NCBI RefSeq assembly: GCF_002733835.1
Contig: NZ_NVWY01000032.1
Coordinates: 28,879-92,878 of the forward strand
Source: Alcanivorax sp.
GTDB lineage: Bacteria; Pseudomonadota; Gammaproteobacteria; Pseudomonadales; Alcanivoracaceae
Direction: 5' to 3'
DNA length: 64,000 nucleotides
Shown: one piece after another, positions 23,296-32,480 of the stretch
Position numbering within the stretch: position 1 is the stretch's first letter
Layout: each line of letters opens with the position of its first letter
The notes under the pieces: generated by a model
The model's database searches: none
The model's input: the letters and a program-made list of their open reading frames with translations, nothing else
What the model was told of the DNA's origin: nothing
Translations under genes and position numbers: made by a program

Positions 23296-24084
23296 ATGAC
23301 GTTGCGTAAATTTCTCACCCTTGGCGTGCTTGCTGGCAGCCTCGCCGCCTGTGCCACCTCTCCACTGGGTCGCCAGCAGTTTCTGTTGCTGCCCGCGGAC
23401 CAGATGGATGAAATGGGTGTCACCGCCTATTCCCAGATGAAAAATGAAAAACCGCTGAGCAGCAGCCAGCAGCAGACGGCTTATGTCCGCTGTGTGACCA
23501 CGGCGATCACTGCCACCCTGGATGGCTCCCAGCAATGGGAAGTCAACCTCTTCCAGGACGACAGCGCCAATGCGTTTGCCCTGCCAGGCGGTAAGATCGG
23601 AGTGAACACGGGTTTGCTGAAAGTGGCCAACAACCAGAGTCAGCTCGCCACAGTGATTGGCCATGAAATCGGCCATGTGCAGGCACAACATTCCAATGAG
23701 CGCATGTCACTTCAATACGCCACCCAGAGCGGCATGCAGGTACTTGGCGCGCTTGCGGGAGAGGACAGCGCCACCAAACAAGGCGTATTGGCCGCGCTTG
23801 GCGTTGGCGCCGAATATGGGCTGGCACTGCCTTTCAGCCGCAAACATGAAGCCGAGGCCGATATCATAGGCCTGCAACTGATGGCACAGGCCGGCTTTGA
23901 TCCGCGTCAGAGTGTATCTCTGTGGCAGAACATGAACGCGGCCAACGGCAACGAGCCGCCTGAATTCATGTCCACTCACCCGTCCAATAGCACCCGTATC
24001 AATGGGCTGCAGGCACGCATCCCGGAGGTTATGCCGCTGTATAACCAGGCGAAAGCCGCAGGCCGTAACCCGCAGTGTGGGTAA
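23296..24084 (+). CDS. M48-family metallopeptidase lipoprotein (LoiP/YcaL-like)
   Basis: 262 aa. The N-terminus MTLRKFLTLGVLAGSLAAC is a lipoprotein signal with lipobox LAAC. The zinc protease motif HEIGH (~123-127) lies in IGHEIGHVQAQHSNER, and the third zinc ligand is in HEAEADIIGLQL. These are M48 periplasmic proteases related to BepA/LoiP/YcaL that clear misfolded outer-membrane or membrane proteins. It starts 8 bp after the ABC1 gene, so the two likely form an operon, closed by the terminator at 24146-24174. Confidence 0.9.
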   Translation: MTLRKFLTLGVLAGSLAACATSPLGRQQFLLLPADQMDEMGVTAYSQMKNEKPLSSSQQQTAYVRCVTTAITATLDGSQQWEVNLFQDDSANAFALPGGKIGVNTGLLKVANNQSQLATVIGHEIGHVQAQHSNERMSLQYATQSGMQVLGALAGEDSATKQGVLAALGVGAEYGLALPFSRKHEAEADIIGLQLMAQAGFDPRQSVSLWQNMNAANGNEPPEFMSTHPSNSTRINGLQARIPEVMPLYNQAKAAGRNPQCG

Positions 24085-24145
24085 AGAATAGCTGCGAACG
24101 GCGAGCTGCCAGCAACGAGTAAAAAAACAAGATCCATAAAAGCAA

Positions 24146-24174
24146 AAAACGCAGCCCAAGGCTGCGTTTTTTGC
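24146..24174. terminator. Terminator between M48 gene and nfuA
   Basis: AAAAACGCAGCC-CAAG-GGCTGCGTTTTTT type hairpin with A and T runs on both sides, able to work in both directions between the convergent M48 and nfuA genes. Confidence 0.88.
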
Positions 24175-24179
24175 TTTTC

Positions 24180-24214
24180 TAGAAGCTAGATACTAGAAGC
24201 TCATAGCGGTTAGC
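24180..24214. repeat. Degenerate 7-bp tandem repeat (TAGAAGC)
   Basis: Five units with 7-bp period: TAGAAGC, TAGATAC, TAGAAGC, TCATAGC, GGTTAGC. The tract runs into the last codons of nfuA. Confidence 0.6.
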
Positions 24215-24803
24215 TGTAATACGCGTTGTCCGTCACCGAGTGGTCCGTCTTGTCCCGCACACCGGCCAGCTCTGGAATCCGCTCCTGCAGGGTTTTCTCT
24301 ACCCCGTCGCGCAGCGTCACATCCACCACAGAACAGCCCTGGCAGCCGCCGCCGAATTCCAGCACGGCCACGTTGTCCTCGGTCAGTTCCAGCAGCTGCA
24401 CACTGCCACCGTGGGCCGCCAGGTTCGGGTTAATCTCGGCGTACAGTACGTAGTTGATCTTTTCTTCGATGGTGGCATCTTCGCTGATATCCGGCACGCG
24501 GGACTTGGGTGCACGGAACGTCAGCTGGCCTCCCATGCTGTCTTTCTTGTAGTCGATAACCGCGTCTTCCAGATAGCGAACGCTCTTACCCTCGATCCAG
24601 GCATGAAATCCTTCATAGTCATAGCGAACATCACTTTCTTCCTGTTCGCCCTCCGGGCAATATGCCATACAGCATTCCGCATGCGGGGTGCCTGGGCGCT
24701 CGACAAAGATACGCACACCAATCTCGGCCTGATCCTGCTTGCTCAGCAAGTCACGCAAGTAATCCTGGGCGGTTTCGGTAATGTCGATCAACTGCTCTGC
24801 CAT
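24210..24803 (-). CDS. nfuA: Fe-S biogenesis protein NfuA
   Basis: 197 aa from the second of two adjacent ATGs (24803), which has better spacing to AGGA than 24806. NfuA carries [4Fe-4S] clusters to target enzymes under iron or oxidative stress. The N-terminal half is a degenerate A-type carrier domain (GVRIFVERPGTPHAECCMAY). The C-terminal Nfu domain has the cluster motif GGGCQGCSVVDVTL with C154 and C157. Length is typical of NfuA. It is convergent with the M48 gene. Confidence 0.95.
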   Translation of the reverse strand: MAEQLIDITETAQDYLRDLLSKQDQAEIGVRIFVERPGTPHAECCMAYCPEGEQEESDVRYDYEGFHAWIEGKSVRYLEDAVIDYKKDSMGGQLTFRAPKSRVPDISEDATIEEKINYVLYAEINPNLAAHGGSVQLLELTEDNVAVLEFGGGCQGCSVVDVTLRDGVEKTLQERIPELAGVRDKTDHSVTDNAYYS

Positions 24804-25070
24804 CATGATTCCTGGTCGGTATGAATGAACCCATACGCAATAAACAGCGTAAGAGGTAAAAGCGGCGGTGGACGCCGGCCTCATTTCCTGACTATTTTAG
24901 TCAGGTACTCACCAGTTGCAATGGCGACACCACACACTCAATTCAAGTCCGCCTGCATGATGCTGTCGCCAGGCCGCTCGCAGGGGTACAATACGCCCCC
25001 CGGTGACGCGTGTTTGTTATACGCGGCCGGCATCCAACGTTTAGCCTTCAGCCAAAACACAGGATTACCC

Positions 25071-25316
25071 ATGTCAGACCAACACCCCTCACAGGATCAG
25101 GCTCACGAGCCCGATGACGGCAAGCCCACACTCTGGCAGACGATTCACAGCATTCTGGCCGGCCTTCTCGGCGTGCAAAGCAGTAAAAACCGGGAACGCG
25201 ACTTTACCAAGGGCGATGCGGGCAACTTTATCGGCGTGTATGTGGTGATGGTATTGGCACTGGTGATCGGCATGGTGGTGACCGTGAATCTGGTGCTGGA
25301 TGCCGCAGCTAAATAG
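25071..25316 (+). CDS. DUF2970-family small membrane protein
   Basis: 81 aa from ATG at 25071 (AGGA 6 bases upstream); the longer frame from 24825 is not supported. The charged N-terminus is followed by LWQTIHSILAGLLGVQSSKN and RERDFTKG, the DUF2970 signature, and one C-terminal membrane helix VVMVLALVIGMVVTVNLVL. Function is unknown. It stands between divergent nfuA and the sulfite reductase gene. I see no operon partner. Confidence 0.82.
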   Translation: MSDQHPSQDQAHEPDDGKPTLWQTIHSILAGLLGVQSSKNRERDFTKGDAGNFIGVYVVMVLALVIGMVVTVNLVLDAAAK

Positions 25317-25449
25317 CCCTACGTAATAGAGATATGCCAAGATATTTCTTTTCACTATAAGGGCGCTTTGCTAGAGTGCCGCTCTGCTCCCTCCGGGAGC
25401 GACGCTTACCTATTGAATTTTAAGCATTTAAGGACGGTGATACAGTCCC

Positions 25450-27096
25450 ATGTACGTCTATCAGGAATACGATCAACGGTTGCTGGAGGAGCGGGTGGCG
25501 CAGTATCGCGATCAGACCCGCCGTTTTCTCGCCAATGAGCTCAGCGAAGACGAGTTTCTGGCACTTCGCCTGCAGAATGGCCTCTACATTCAGCGTTATG
25601 CGCCCATGCTGCGTATTTCCGTTCCTTATGGCCTGTTGGCAAGTCGCCAACTGCGTCGTCTGGCGCACATCGTGCGGACCTACGACAAGGGTTTCTGCCA
25701 TGTCAGCACCCGCCAGAACATTCAGTTGAACTGGCCTTCCGTTGAAGAAGTGCCGGATATTCTGGCGGAACTGGCCGACGTACAAATGCATGCCATTCAA
25801 ACCAGTGGCAACTGCATCCGTAATATCACCACCGACGAATTCGCAGGCGTTAATCCCAAAGAGATTGAAGACCCGCGCCCCTGGTGCGAAATCATCCGCC
25901 AGTGGTCCACCTTCAATCCGGAATTCGCCTACCTGCCGCGTAAATTCAAGATTGCCGTGAACGCCGTACCCGACGCCGATCCGGCCTTGATCGGCGTGCA
26001 CGATATCGGTGTGCAGCTGGTCCACGGTGCCAACGGCGAAACCGGCTTCCAGGTATGGGCTGGCGGTGGCCTGGGCCGCACCCCCATGACCGGTGCCATA
26101 ATCGGTGAATTTGTGCCGTGGCAGGACCTGCTGGCTTACCTTGAGTCTATTTTGCGGGTTTACAACAAGTACGGTAACCGCGACAACAAGTACAAGGCTC
26201 GCATCAAGATTTTGGTGAAAGCCCTGGGCGCGGAGAAATACCGCGAACTGGTGGAACAGGAATTCGCCGAACTGAAAGGCGGCGAGATGACCCTGACTGC
26301 GGAAGAAGTGGCGCGCATCAAGGGCTGCTTCACCGCCCCGGATTACCAAAGCGTCGATACGGCCGCACTGGATGCCAAGCTGGTCGAAGACAAGGCCTTT
26401 AGCCGCTGGTTCCACACCAATACCCGTGCCCACAAGCAGGCCGGTTATCGTGCCGTTACGCTGACACTCAAGCGTACCGGCCGCGTCCCTGGTGATATCA
26501 GTGACGAGCAGCTGGAGGCCGTGGCCGATCTGGCTGACAAATACAGCTTTGGCGAGCTTCGCAACAGCCACCAACAGAACATGGTGCTGTCCGACGTGGC
26601 CGCCAACGACTTGTATGATCTATGGAAAGCGCTGGATGCACTGGGTTTTGCCACACCGAACCTGGGCCTGCTCACCGACATCGTGGCCTGCCCTGGTGGC
26701 GATCTGTGTGCGCTGGCAAACGCAAAATCCATCCCTGTTGCTGAATCCATTCAACGCCGTTTCGACGACATGGACTATGTCCACGATCTGGGCCCGTTGG
26801 ACCTGAACATTTCCGGCTGCATGAATGCCTGTGGTCACCACCATATCGGCCACATCGGCATCCTGGGTGTCGACAAGAAAGGCAAGGAATTCTACCAGGT
26901 CACGCTGGGCGGCCGCGGCGACAAGCTGTCCCGTGTGGGCGAGAAAATGGGCCCGTCTTTCGAGTCCGAAGAAATCACCGATGTGGTAGAAAAAATCATC
27001 AAGTTCTATGTGGAAAAACGCCTCGAGAATGAGCCGTTTATCGACACCTACGAGCGTATTGGCATGGACCCGTTCAAGGAGCGCATCTATGGGTAA
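25450..27096 (+). CDS. cysI: Sulfite (or nitrite) reductase hemoprotein, CysI-type
   Basis: 548 aa. It reduces sulfite to sulfide for cysteine synthesis using siroheme and a [4Fe-4S] cluster. The four cluster ligands are C414 and C420 in ACPGGDLCALAN and C457 and C461 in SGCMNACGHHHIGH. The siroheme-binding repeats CHVSTRQNIQLNW and SGNCIRNITTDEF are present. It matches the short single-chain form of pseudomonads (PA1838-like), which lack a typical cysJ partner. The DUF934 gene overlaps its stop by 8 bp, a conserved pair in this lineage. Sulfite is the likely substrate, though nitrite reductases look similar. Confidence 0.9.
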   Translation: MYVYQEYDQRLLEERVAQYRDQTRRFLANELSEDEFLALRLQNGLYIQRYAPMLRISVPYGLLASRQLRRLAHIVRTYDKGFCHVSTRQNIQLNWPSVEEVPDILAELADVQMHAIQTSGNCIRNITTDEFAGVNPKEIEDPRPWCEIIRQWSTFNPEFAYLPRKFKIAVNAVPDADPALIGVHDIGVQLVHGANGETGFQVWAGGGLGRTPMTGAIIGEFVPWQDLLAYLESILRVYNKYGNRDNKYKARIKILVKALGAEKYRELVEQEFAELKGGEMTLTAEEVARIKGCFTAPDYQSVDTAALDAKLVEDKAFSRWFHTNTRAHKQAGYRAVTLTLKRTGRVPGDISDEQLEAVADLADKYSFGELRNSHQQNMVLSDVAANDLYDLWKALDALGFATPNLGLLTDIVACPGGDLCALANAKSIPVAESIQRRFDDMDYVHDLGPLDLNISGCMNACGHHHIGHIGILGVDKKGKEFYQVTLGGRGDKLSRVGEKMGPSFESEEITDVVEKIIKFYVEKRLENEPFIDTYERIGMDPFKERIYG

Positions 27097-27577
27097 GGTA
27101 ATCATTGATGGCGCCATCGTGGATAACCAGTGGCAACGCCTTGAAGGTGACACGCTGGAAGGCGAGCTACCCACCGGCAACATCATTGTGCCGCTGGCCT
27201 ACTGGCAGGCGAACCGTGATGCGCTGCTCAGTCGTGGTGATGTGGCCGTGTGGCTGGCGCCGGGCGAAGAACCGAAAGATCTGGAAGACGACCTGGCCGC
27301 CCTGCCCTTGGTCGCCATCCATTTCCCGGCATTCAAGGACGGCCGCGGCTATTCCTACGCTCGGGAGCTCCGTACCCGCTACGGCTTTAAAGGTGAAGTG
27401 AGAGCCACCGGTGACGTACTCCGTGACCAGCTTTTCTACATGACCCGTTGCGGCTTCAACGCGTTTGAAGTGCGTGAAGATCGCAGCATCGAAGAAGCAC
27501 TTGAAGGCCTGAACGACTTCAGCGTGACCTACCAGGGTGACGTGAACGAACCGCGCCCTCTCTATCGGCGCGGCTAG
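27089..27577 (+). CDS. DUF934-family protein linked to sulfite reductase
   Basis: 162 aa from ATG at 27089, inside the last codons of cysI (8-bp overlap). DUF934 proteins are encoded next to cysI in proteobacteria and are thought to help sulfite reduction, perhaps as an electron-transfer or maturation partner. Visible features are VPLAYWQANRDALLSRGDVAV, the conserved FPAFKDGRGYSYARELRTRY (~residues 82-101) and GDVLRDQLFYMTRCGFNAFE. No cofactor motif is evident. It is followed by the hairpin at 27601-27638. Confidence 0.88.
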   Translation: MGKVIIDGAIVDNQWQRLEGDTLEGELPTGNIIVPLAYWQANRDALLSRGDVAVWLAPGEEPKDLEDDLAALPLVAIHFPAFKDGRGYSYARELRTRYGFKGEVRATGDVLRDQLFYMTRCGFNAFEVREDRSIEEALEGLNDFSVTYQGDVNEPRPLYRRG

Positions 27578-27600
27578 TCTTCAAAAGCCTTCGTTCCGGG

Positions 27601-27638
27601 AAAACGCCGCTGTCGCATTAAAGCCAGCGGCGTTTTCG
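27601..27638. terminator. Bidirectional terminator between DUF934 gene and zntB
   Basis: AAAACGCCGCTG and CCAGCGGCGTTTT form a strong stem around an 11-base loop. The zntB stop codon lies in the loop, so the hairpin serves both convergent genes. Confidence 0.85.
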
Positions 27639-28574
27639 CATCCATACCAGTACCCCCACACTGACTACACCAATTCCCGCCATAAACCACCAGAACCCCG
27701 CAGGATCTTCAACACCTGGCAGGCCTCCCACATTGATCCCGAACAGCCCGGTAAGAAAACCCAACGGGAGAAACAACGCCGAGATCATCGCCAGTAGATA
27801 CATGCGGTCGTTGATAGCTTCGTTTTGTACCGAGAAAACCTCCTCCTGCAACAAGGTGGCATGCTCACGGGCCGCATCCAGATCTTCCAGCAGACGCTGC
27901 AAGCGATCACCGGCCTCACGAAGCAACAAGGCATCGCCACCGGTGAACATGGTTTCGTTCTGCAACCGGGCCAACGCTTCACGCTGCGGCGCAAAAAAAC
28001 GTCGCAACGTAATAGAGCGACGACGAATCTGGCTGAGACGTGGAGTCAGACTAATGGTCGGCGTCTCCTCAATGGACAATGCACAGTCCTCCACCTCGGA
28101 TTCCAGATTTTCGATCACGTCTTCCATTCGCCAGATCAGCTGATCCACAAGCCGTGCGACCAAGCCCGGGATACCGACAGCGCCCTCACCAGCATCCAGC
28201 TCTTCTTGCACCGTCACCAGCGACAGCAATGTCCGTTTCTGGGTGCTGATCATGCCTTGGGGGCCGACCCACAATCGCAGAGCAATCATGTCTTCAGGGC
28301 GCGCTCCAGGATGGAGGTTCACCCCGCGCAGATACACCAGCAGACCACCCGCCACCTCCGTGGCACGAGGCCGCGTTTCCATGGCGGTGAGCGCCGAAAT
28401 CACCACCGGCGGAATGGATTGCCGCTCAAGCCACTGCTGACTCTGCGGCTGGGTATAATCCAGGTGCACCCAATATGGAGAGGTTTCGGTTAACGGCACC
28501 TGCGCATCAAACGCACTAGCCCCGCCCTGCCCATCCAGGGTTAGAGCTATTTTCAACCAGTGAGACTCGTTCAT
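27618..28574 (-). CDS. zntB: CorA-family transporter, ZntB-like
   Basis: 318 aa. The large cytoplasmic N-terminal domain and helical stalk (LEDLDAAREHATLLQEEVFS) are followed by two C-terminal membrane helices. The first starts YLLAMISALFLPLGFLTGLF with the selectivity motif GIN just after it; the second is FWWFMAGIGVVSVGVLVW. CorA has GMN; GIN and the overall sequence point to the ZntB branch, which moves Zn. It stands alone between two terminators. Substrate assignment is by similarity only. Confidence 0.85.
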   Translation of the reverse strand: MNESHWLKIALTLDGQGGASAFDAQVPLTETSPYWVHLDYTQPQSQQWLERQSIPPVVISALTAMETRPRATEVAGGLLVYLRGVNLHPGARPEDMIALRLWVGPQGMISTQKRTLLSLVTVQEELDAGEGAVGIPGLVARLVDQLIWRMEDVIENLESEVEDCALSIEETPTISLTPRLSQIRRRSITLRRFFAPQREALARLQNETMFTGGDALLLREAGDRLQRLLEDLDAAREHATLLQEEVFSVQNEAINDRMYLLAMISALFLPLGFLTGLFGINVGGLPGVEDPAGFWWFMAGIGVVSVGVLVWMRKRRWL

Positions 28575-28653
28575 AAGCGTCCTTTACACTCAAAACTGCA
28601 TCACATCCTGCTACCCTAAACAGCATGCTTTAGCTGACAAAAGTGCACAAATA

Positions 28654-28680
28654 AAAAAGCGCGGATAAACCGCGCTTTTT
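28654..28680. terminator. Bidirectional terminator downstream of acuI
   Basis: AAAAAGCGCGG-ATAAA-CCGCGCTTTTT, a clean hairpin in the gap between the acuI stop and the zntB start. It ends acuI transcription on the minus strand. Confidence 0.88.
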
Positions 28681-28721
28681 ACCTTTTGCCAGCTCTGTTT
28701 AAGCTCGGAGGCCTGCTATTG

Positions 28722-29711
28722 TCATGGCAGTTTCACTACAACTCGCCCGCGAACCCCGCCTGCCAGAATACGATCTATCCAATCGGTCACACCAGCAAGA
28801 TCCGTTTCTGCAGCCTCCAGCAGCGCAAGCTCTCTCGGCATCCACTCATCAGCCAGTAGCTGCCACATTTGCTGTTTGATCTCGCAGGGCAACTCAACAC
28901 TATCCACCCCCAGCAAGTTGACGCCACGCAGAATGAACGGAAATACCGTCATCTCCAGTTTGGGTGATCCAGCCAGCCCGCAGCATGTCGCACTGCCACC
29001 ATACTTGAGCCCCTTGAGGGCAGCAGCAAGCATCTCACCACCGACGCAATCCACCGCACCAGCCCATTGCTCTTTAGCCATCGGCTTGACCGCGCTTTCC
29101 AGAAACGCCTCACGGTCAATAATCCGCGCGGCGCCAAGAGCCGCCAGCCATTCACTGACATCCGTTTTACCGCTGACGGCGACCACCTCAAACCCCAGCT
29201 TGGCCAGAATCGCCACGCAGACACTGCCTACGCCACCAGTAGCGCCAGTCACCAGCACCGGACCCTGATCCGGGTTAACACCCGTGTCGAGTAGCGATTC
29301 CACACTCAGTGCCGCAGTCAAGCCTGCGGTACCCAAGAGCATGGCATCACGAGGCGCCAGGCCATCCGGTAGTGGCACCAACCATTCCGCAGGCACGCGG
29401 ATATATTCCGCATAGCCACCATCGGTGTTCATGCCCAGATCATAGCCGGTGCAAATCACTGCATCGCCCACGCTGAACGGGCCATCACTGGCCTCTTCAA
29501 CCACACCCACGGCATCAATACCCGGCGTGTGGGGAAACTTGCGGGTGACGCCCTTGTTGCCGGTGGCCGACAGCGCGTCCTTATAGTTCAGGGATGACCA
29601 CTGAACTCGTACCAATACACCGCCTTCACCCAGTTCACTCAGTTCACGCTCTACCAGCGAGTTGGTATAGCCGGTATCCGTTTCGCGGGTTTGTAATGCC
29701 TGAAAACTCAT
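28722..29711 (-). CDS. acuI: Acrylyl-CoA reductase (NADPH) AcuI/YhdH
   Basis: 329 aa from ATG at 29711 (GAGGAG upstream). A zinc-independent medium-chain reductase that reduces acryloyl-CoA to propionyl-CoA, protecting the cell from a toxic intermediate. It has the quinone-oxidoreductase start YTNSLVERELSELGEGGVLV, the conserved SSLNYKDALSATG, and the NADPH-binding loop LVTGATGGVGSVCVAILAKLG (~153-173, split here by position). The end ILAGGVRGRVVVKLP is typical of AcuI. It lies 36 bp downstream of sohB on the same strand. Confidence 0.9.
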   Translation of the reverse strand: MSFQALQTRETDTGYTNSLVERELSELGEGGVLVRVQWSSLNYKDALSATGNKGVTRKFPHTPGIDAVGVVEEASDGPFSVGDAVICTGYDLGMNTDGGYAEYIRVPAEWLVPLPDGLAPRDAMLLGTAGLTAALSVESLLDTGVNPDQGPVLVTGATGGVGSVCVAILAKLGFEVVAVSGKTDVSEWLAALGAARIIDREAFLESAVKPMAKEQWAGAVDCVGGEMLAAALKGLKYGGSATCCGLAGSPKLEMTVFPFILRGVNLLGVDSVELPCEIKQQMWQLLADEWMPRELALLEAAETDLAGVTDWIDRILAGGVRGRVVVKLP

Positions 29712-29746
29712 GGGCCACTCCTCTGCGGTGCTCGGCATAAATAAAA

Positions 29747-30799
29747 TTAATGGATCTGGCGCTGGCTACCGCGGTGCCAGAATTTTTCCAGCACCCGATG
29801 CAACGTTGCTTCCAGCGAGAATCCCAGCCTCTCGCCCAGCTTGCGCTTCGCTTCCCACTCGACCTGGTAGAGAGTCTGGCTGTCTTTGCGAAGTTGTAAC
29901 AGCTCATCGCTGGTCATGATTTCATCAACAAGACCCAGCTCCTTTGCCTGGCTACCGAACCAGTGCTCGCCGGTGGCAACCTTGTCCAGGTCCAGCCCAC
30001 GGCGGTTATCGCGCACGAAGCTTTTAAACAACTGATGGGTATCTTCCAGCTCTTCCTGGAACTTGGCCCGGCCTTTCTCTGTATTTTCACCCAGCATGGT
30101 CATGGTGCGCTTGTACTCACCGGCGGTCATCAACTCCACATCAATATCATTTTTCTTGAGCAGGCGATGAAAGTTCGGAATCTGCGCGACCACACCAATG
30201 GAGCCAATAATCGCAAAAGGCGCGGCGACAATACGATCAGCAATACACGCCATCATATAACCCCCGCTGGCGGCCACCTGATCCACCGCAATGGTCAACT
30301 TGATGCCCTGATTACGGATACGGCGCAGTTGCGAGGACGCCAGCCCATAGCTGTGCACCAGCCCCCCCGGACTTTCCAGGCGAACCAGCACTTCGTCATC
30401 CTGGCTGGCGACCTGCAAAATGGCGGTAATTTCACGGCGAAGGTGATCCACGCCACTGGCCTGAACGTCGCCGTTGAAATCAAGCACAAACAGGCGCGGC
30501 AGAGTCTTGTCTTCGGTACCGGCTTTCTTTTTTTGCTTGGCTTCCAGCTTTTCCTGTTTGCGTTTGGCTTTGTCAGCCTTCTTGCGCTGAGTCTCCGGAA
30601 TGATTTCCGCTTCCAGGGACGCCTTAAGATCATCGAACTCATCATTGAGATGGCGGACTTTCAACTCGCCATCCTGGTCGCCCTTGCCCCGGTTACGCGA
30701 CGCTGCTGCCGCAATGCCGCCCAAAATAAACAAAATCGCCACTACCAGGGTGGCGACTTTGGCCAGAAACATGCCGTATTCCATTAAAAACGCGATCAC
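29747..30799 (-). CDS. sohB: Inner-membrane serine protease SohB
   Basis: 350 aa (ATG at 30784 is an alternative start). SohB is a signal-peptide-peptidase-like S49 protease of the inner membrane. One N-terminal membrane helix (VATLVVAILFILGGIAAAAS) is followed by a charged Lys/Glu-rich linker KADKAKRKQEKLEAKQKKKA and the S49 domain. The nucleophile Ser is in QVAASGGYMMACIAD and the Lys base in MTAGEYKRTMTML. VRLESPGGLVHSYG is also typical. acuI follows after 36 bp. Confidence 0.92.
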   Translation of the reverse strand: MIAFLMEYGMFLAKVATLVVAILFILGGIAAAASRNRGKGDQDGELKVRHLNDEFDDLKASLEAEIIPETQRKKADKAKRKQEKLEAKQKKKAGTEDKTLPRLFVLDFNGDVQASGVDHLRREITAILQVASQDDEVLVRLESPGGLVHSYGLASSQLRRIRNQGIKLTIAVDQVAASGGYMMACIADRIVAAPFAIIGSIGVVAQIPNFHRLLKKNDIDVELMTAGEYKRTMTMLGENTEKGRAKFQEELEDTHQLFKSFVRDNRRGLDLDKVATGEHWFGSQAKELGLVDEIMTSDELLQLRKDSQTLYQVEWEAKRKLGERLGFSLEATLHRVLEKFWHRGSQRQIH

Positions 30800-30983
30800 T
30801 GTTTATCTACTCTCCAGGGGATCCGGCGCGCGGCGCCAGTCAATTCAGGGAACTCAAACTCCCGCTGATTCTACATAAGCCAGAGCCATTGGGGTAATCA
30901 AGGGAGGACAAAGATCGGGCAACGCAGCGCGTGCCAGGACAGGAAACACGCCAGCGGAGCATCCCCGCTGGCGGTATGGAGGA

Positions 30984-31631
30984 TCAGTCCCAACCAGAAA
31001 TGGCTTGCTGGGCACTGCCGTTCATGGGACGGGCCACCAGCCCGGTGGGCCCCACATTGACTTGAAACAAGGCGCCATCGGCCATGGGCAGGTAAGCTGC
31101 GCTACCGTAGCGGGCATCAATAATCAGGCTCCAGCCTTCCTTTGCCAACAACCACACATCCAGGCCAACCGGGTCGCGGTGCAGGCTGTAGACCGTGCGG
31201 TCGCGGGAGCGCTCATCTTCCAGCGCATAATAGCGGCCCTGGATGCGATCCAGTTGATAGCCCGGCTTCAAACCAAGCAAACTGAACGGCATCTTCCATT
31301 TGATGATCCGCGCATCCAGTTGCCACTGATCCCCTTTCAACCGGAAGTCCTCAGCACTGCCGTCCGTGCGGGTGACCGTGGCAATGAAGGATTGCTCACC
31401 GGATTCACGGAAACTGACCGTAGCCACCGAGACCTCCTGGGCATATTCCTTGTAGCCGTAAAGATTCAGCGCAAAAACGCTCATGTAGCCAGCCACTAAC
31501 AGTAACAGCAGCCCTGCGGTGCCTTTCAGCCACTGCAACACCCACTTTTGGCGCAGCAATATCCAGGCGCCCAACAAGACGAACAGGAGACTGAAAGCGA
31601 TAAGCACCAAGGGTGCCAAGGTGTAATTCAT
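30984..31631 (-). CDS. Hypothetical inner-membrane protein
   Basis: 215 aa from ATG at 31631 (AAGGA upstream). Two N-terminal membrane helices (LAPLVLIAFSLLFVLLGAWI and LKGTAGLLLLLVAGYMSVFA) are followed by a soluble domain of ~140 aa that should face the periplasm, with RLKGDQWQLDARIIKWKMPF and the C-terminal VGPTGLVARPMNG. Related proteins occur next to nudC in pseudomonads and are annotated as multidrug transporter-like, which the sequence does not support. Function unknown. It lies 12 bp after nudC, so it is likely in the same operon. Confidence 0.7.
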   Translation of the reverse strand: MNYTLAPLVLIAFSLLFVLLGAWILLRQKWVLQWLKGTAGLLLLLVAGYMSVFALNLYGYKEYAQEVSVATVSFRESGEQSFIATVTRTDGSAEDFRLKGDQWQLDARIIKWKMPFSLLGLKPGYQLDRIQGRYYALEDERSRDRTVYSLHRDPVGLDVWLLAKEGWSLIIDARYGSAAYLPMADGALFQVNVGPTGLVARPMNGSAQQAISGWD

Positions 31632-31643
31632 GCTCAAATCCTT

Positions 31644-32444
31644 CTAGAAACGCGCGATCCATTGATCTATCAGCGAACGGGCAATACTGCCCGGCGGCGG
31701 CACCATGGGAAGATCCTGATAATGAAACCAGGCGGCATCAACGATTTCGTCGTCATCAATGCGAATTTCTCCGCCCGCATATTCCGCCATGAATCCCAGC
31801 ATCAGGGAATGGGGAAACGGCCACGACTGACTGTTCAGGTACTCCAGGTTCTTTACTGAAATACCACTTTCTTCCATAACCTCCCGCGCCAGCGCCTGCT
31901 CTGCAGTTTCACCCGCTTCCATAAACCCGGCAAGGCAGGAATAAAACCCCTCGGGAAAACGGGCAGACCGCCCCAGCAGCGCGTGCTCACCCTTGGTGAC
32001 CAGGGTAATGATGCAGGGAGTGATTCGTGGGTACTGGAAATAACCGCAACCGGCGCAGGTCATCGCCAGGTCACGGGGATGCGGTTCGGTGGGAGAGCCG
32101 CAACGACTGCAAAAACGGTGATTCTGGCGCCAGCTCAAAAACTGCAGGGCCCGGCTGGCCATGGAAAATTCGGCATCACTGAGCGTGGCCCCGATCAGGC
32201 GGCGCAGTGGCACACGTTGTAGCTGACCATCATCGAATTCATGACGGGAGAGTTCGCAGACATAGCAGGGCTGACCGGAAAGAAAACCCAAAAAATGGTA
32301 ATCCGGGTGTTGGCGAAGCCACTTGGCTGGCAGTTCCGGGAACTGCCAGCCCGCCTGGGTAGAAATGAGCACATCCTGATCATGGATGACATAACAGCGG
32401 GCGCTATCTGCGTCCTGGGGTTCCGGGCTGGAAAGATCAATCAT
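31644..32444 (-). CDS. nudC: NAD-capped RNA hydrolase / NADH pyrophosphatase NudC
   Basis: 266 aa. NudC removes NAD caps from RNA and cleaves NAD(H). A zinc finger in the middle is CSRCGSP then CAGCGYFQYPR. The Nudix box GFMEAGETAEQALAREVMEE follows, and the NudC signature SQSWPFPHSLMLGF comes after it, which separates it from other Nudix enzymes. It lies just downstream of fimL on the same strand, the order also found in P. aeruginosa. Confidence 0.95.
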   Translation of the reverse strand: MIDLSSPEPQDADSARCYVIHDQDVLISTQAGWQFPELPAKWLRQHPDYHFLGFLSGQPCYVCELSRHEFDDGQLQRVPLRRLIGATLSDAEFSMASRALQFLSWRQNHRFCSRCGSPTEPHPRDLAMTCAGCGYFQYPRITPCIITLVTKGEHALLGRSARFPEGFYSCLAGFMEAGETAEQALAREVMEESGISVKNLEYLNSQSWPFPHSLMLGFMAEYAGGEIRIDDDEIVDAAWFHYQDLPMVPPPGSIARSLIDQWIARF

Positions 32445-32480
32445 GGCTGTCTCATGCGACGTTGTTCATGCGGCGTAGAC

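Noticed and set aside
25420..26574. 384-aa minus-strand ORF across cysI
   Set aside because: Antisense shadow of the sulfite reductase gene; no motif and no start signal.
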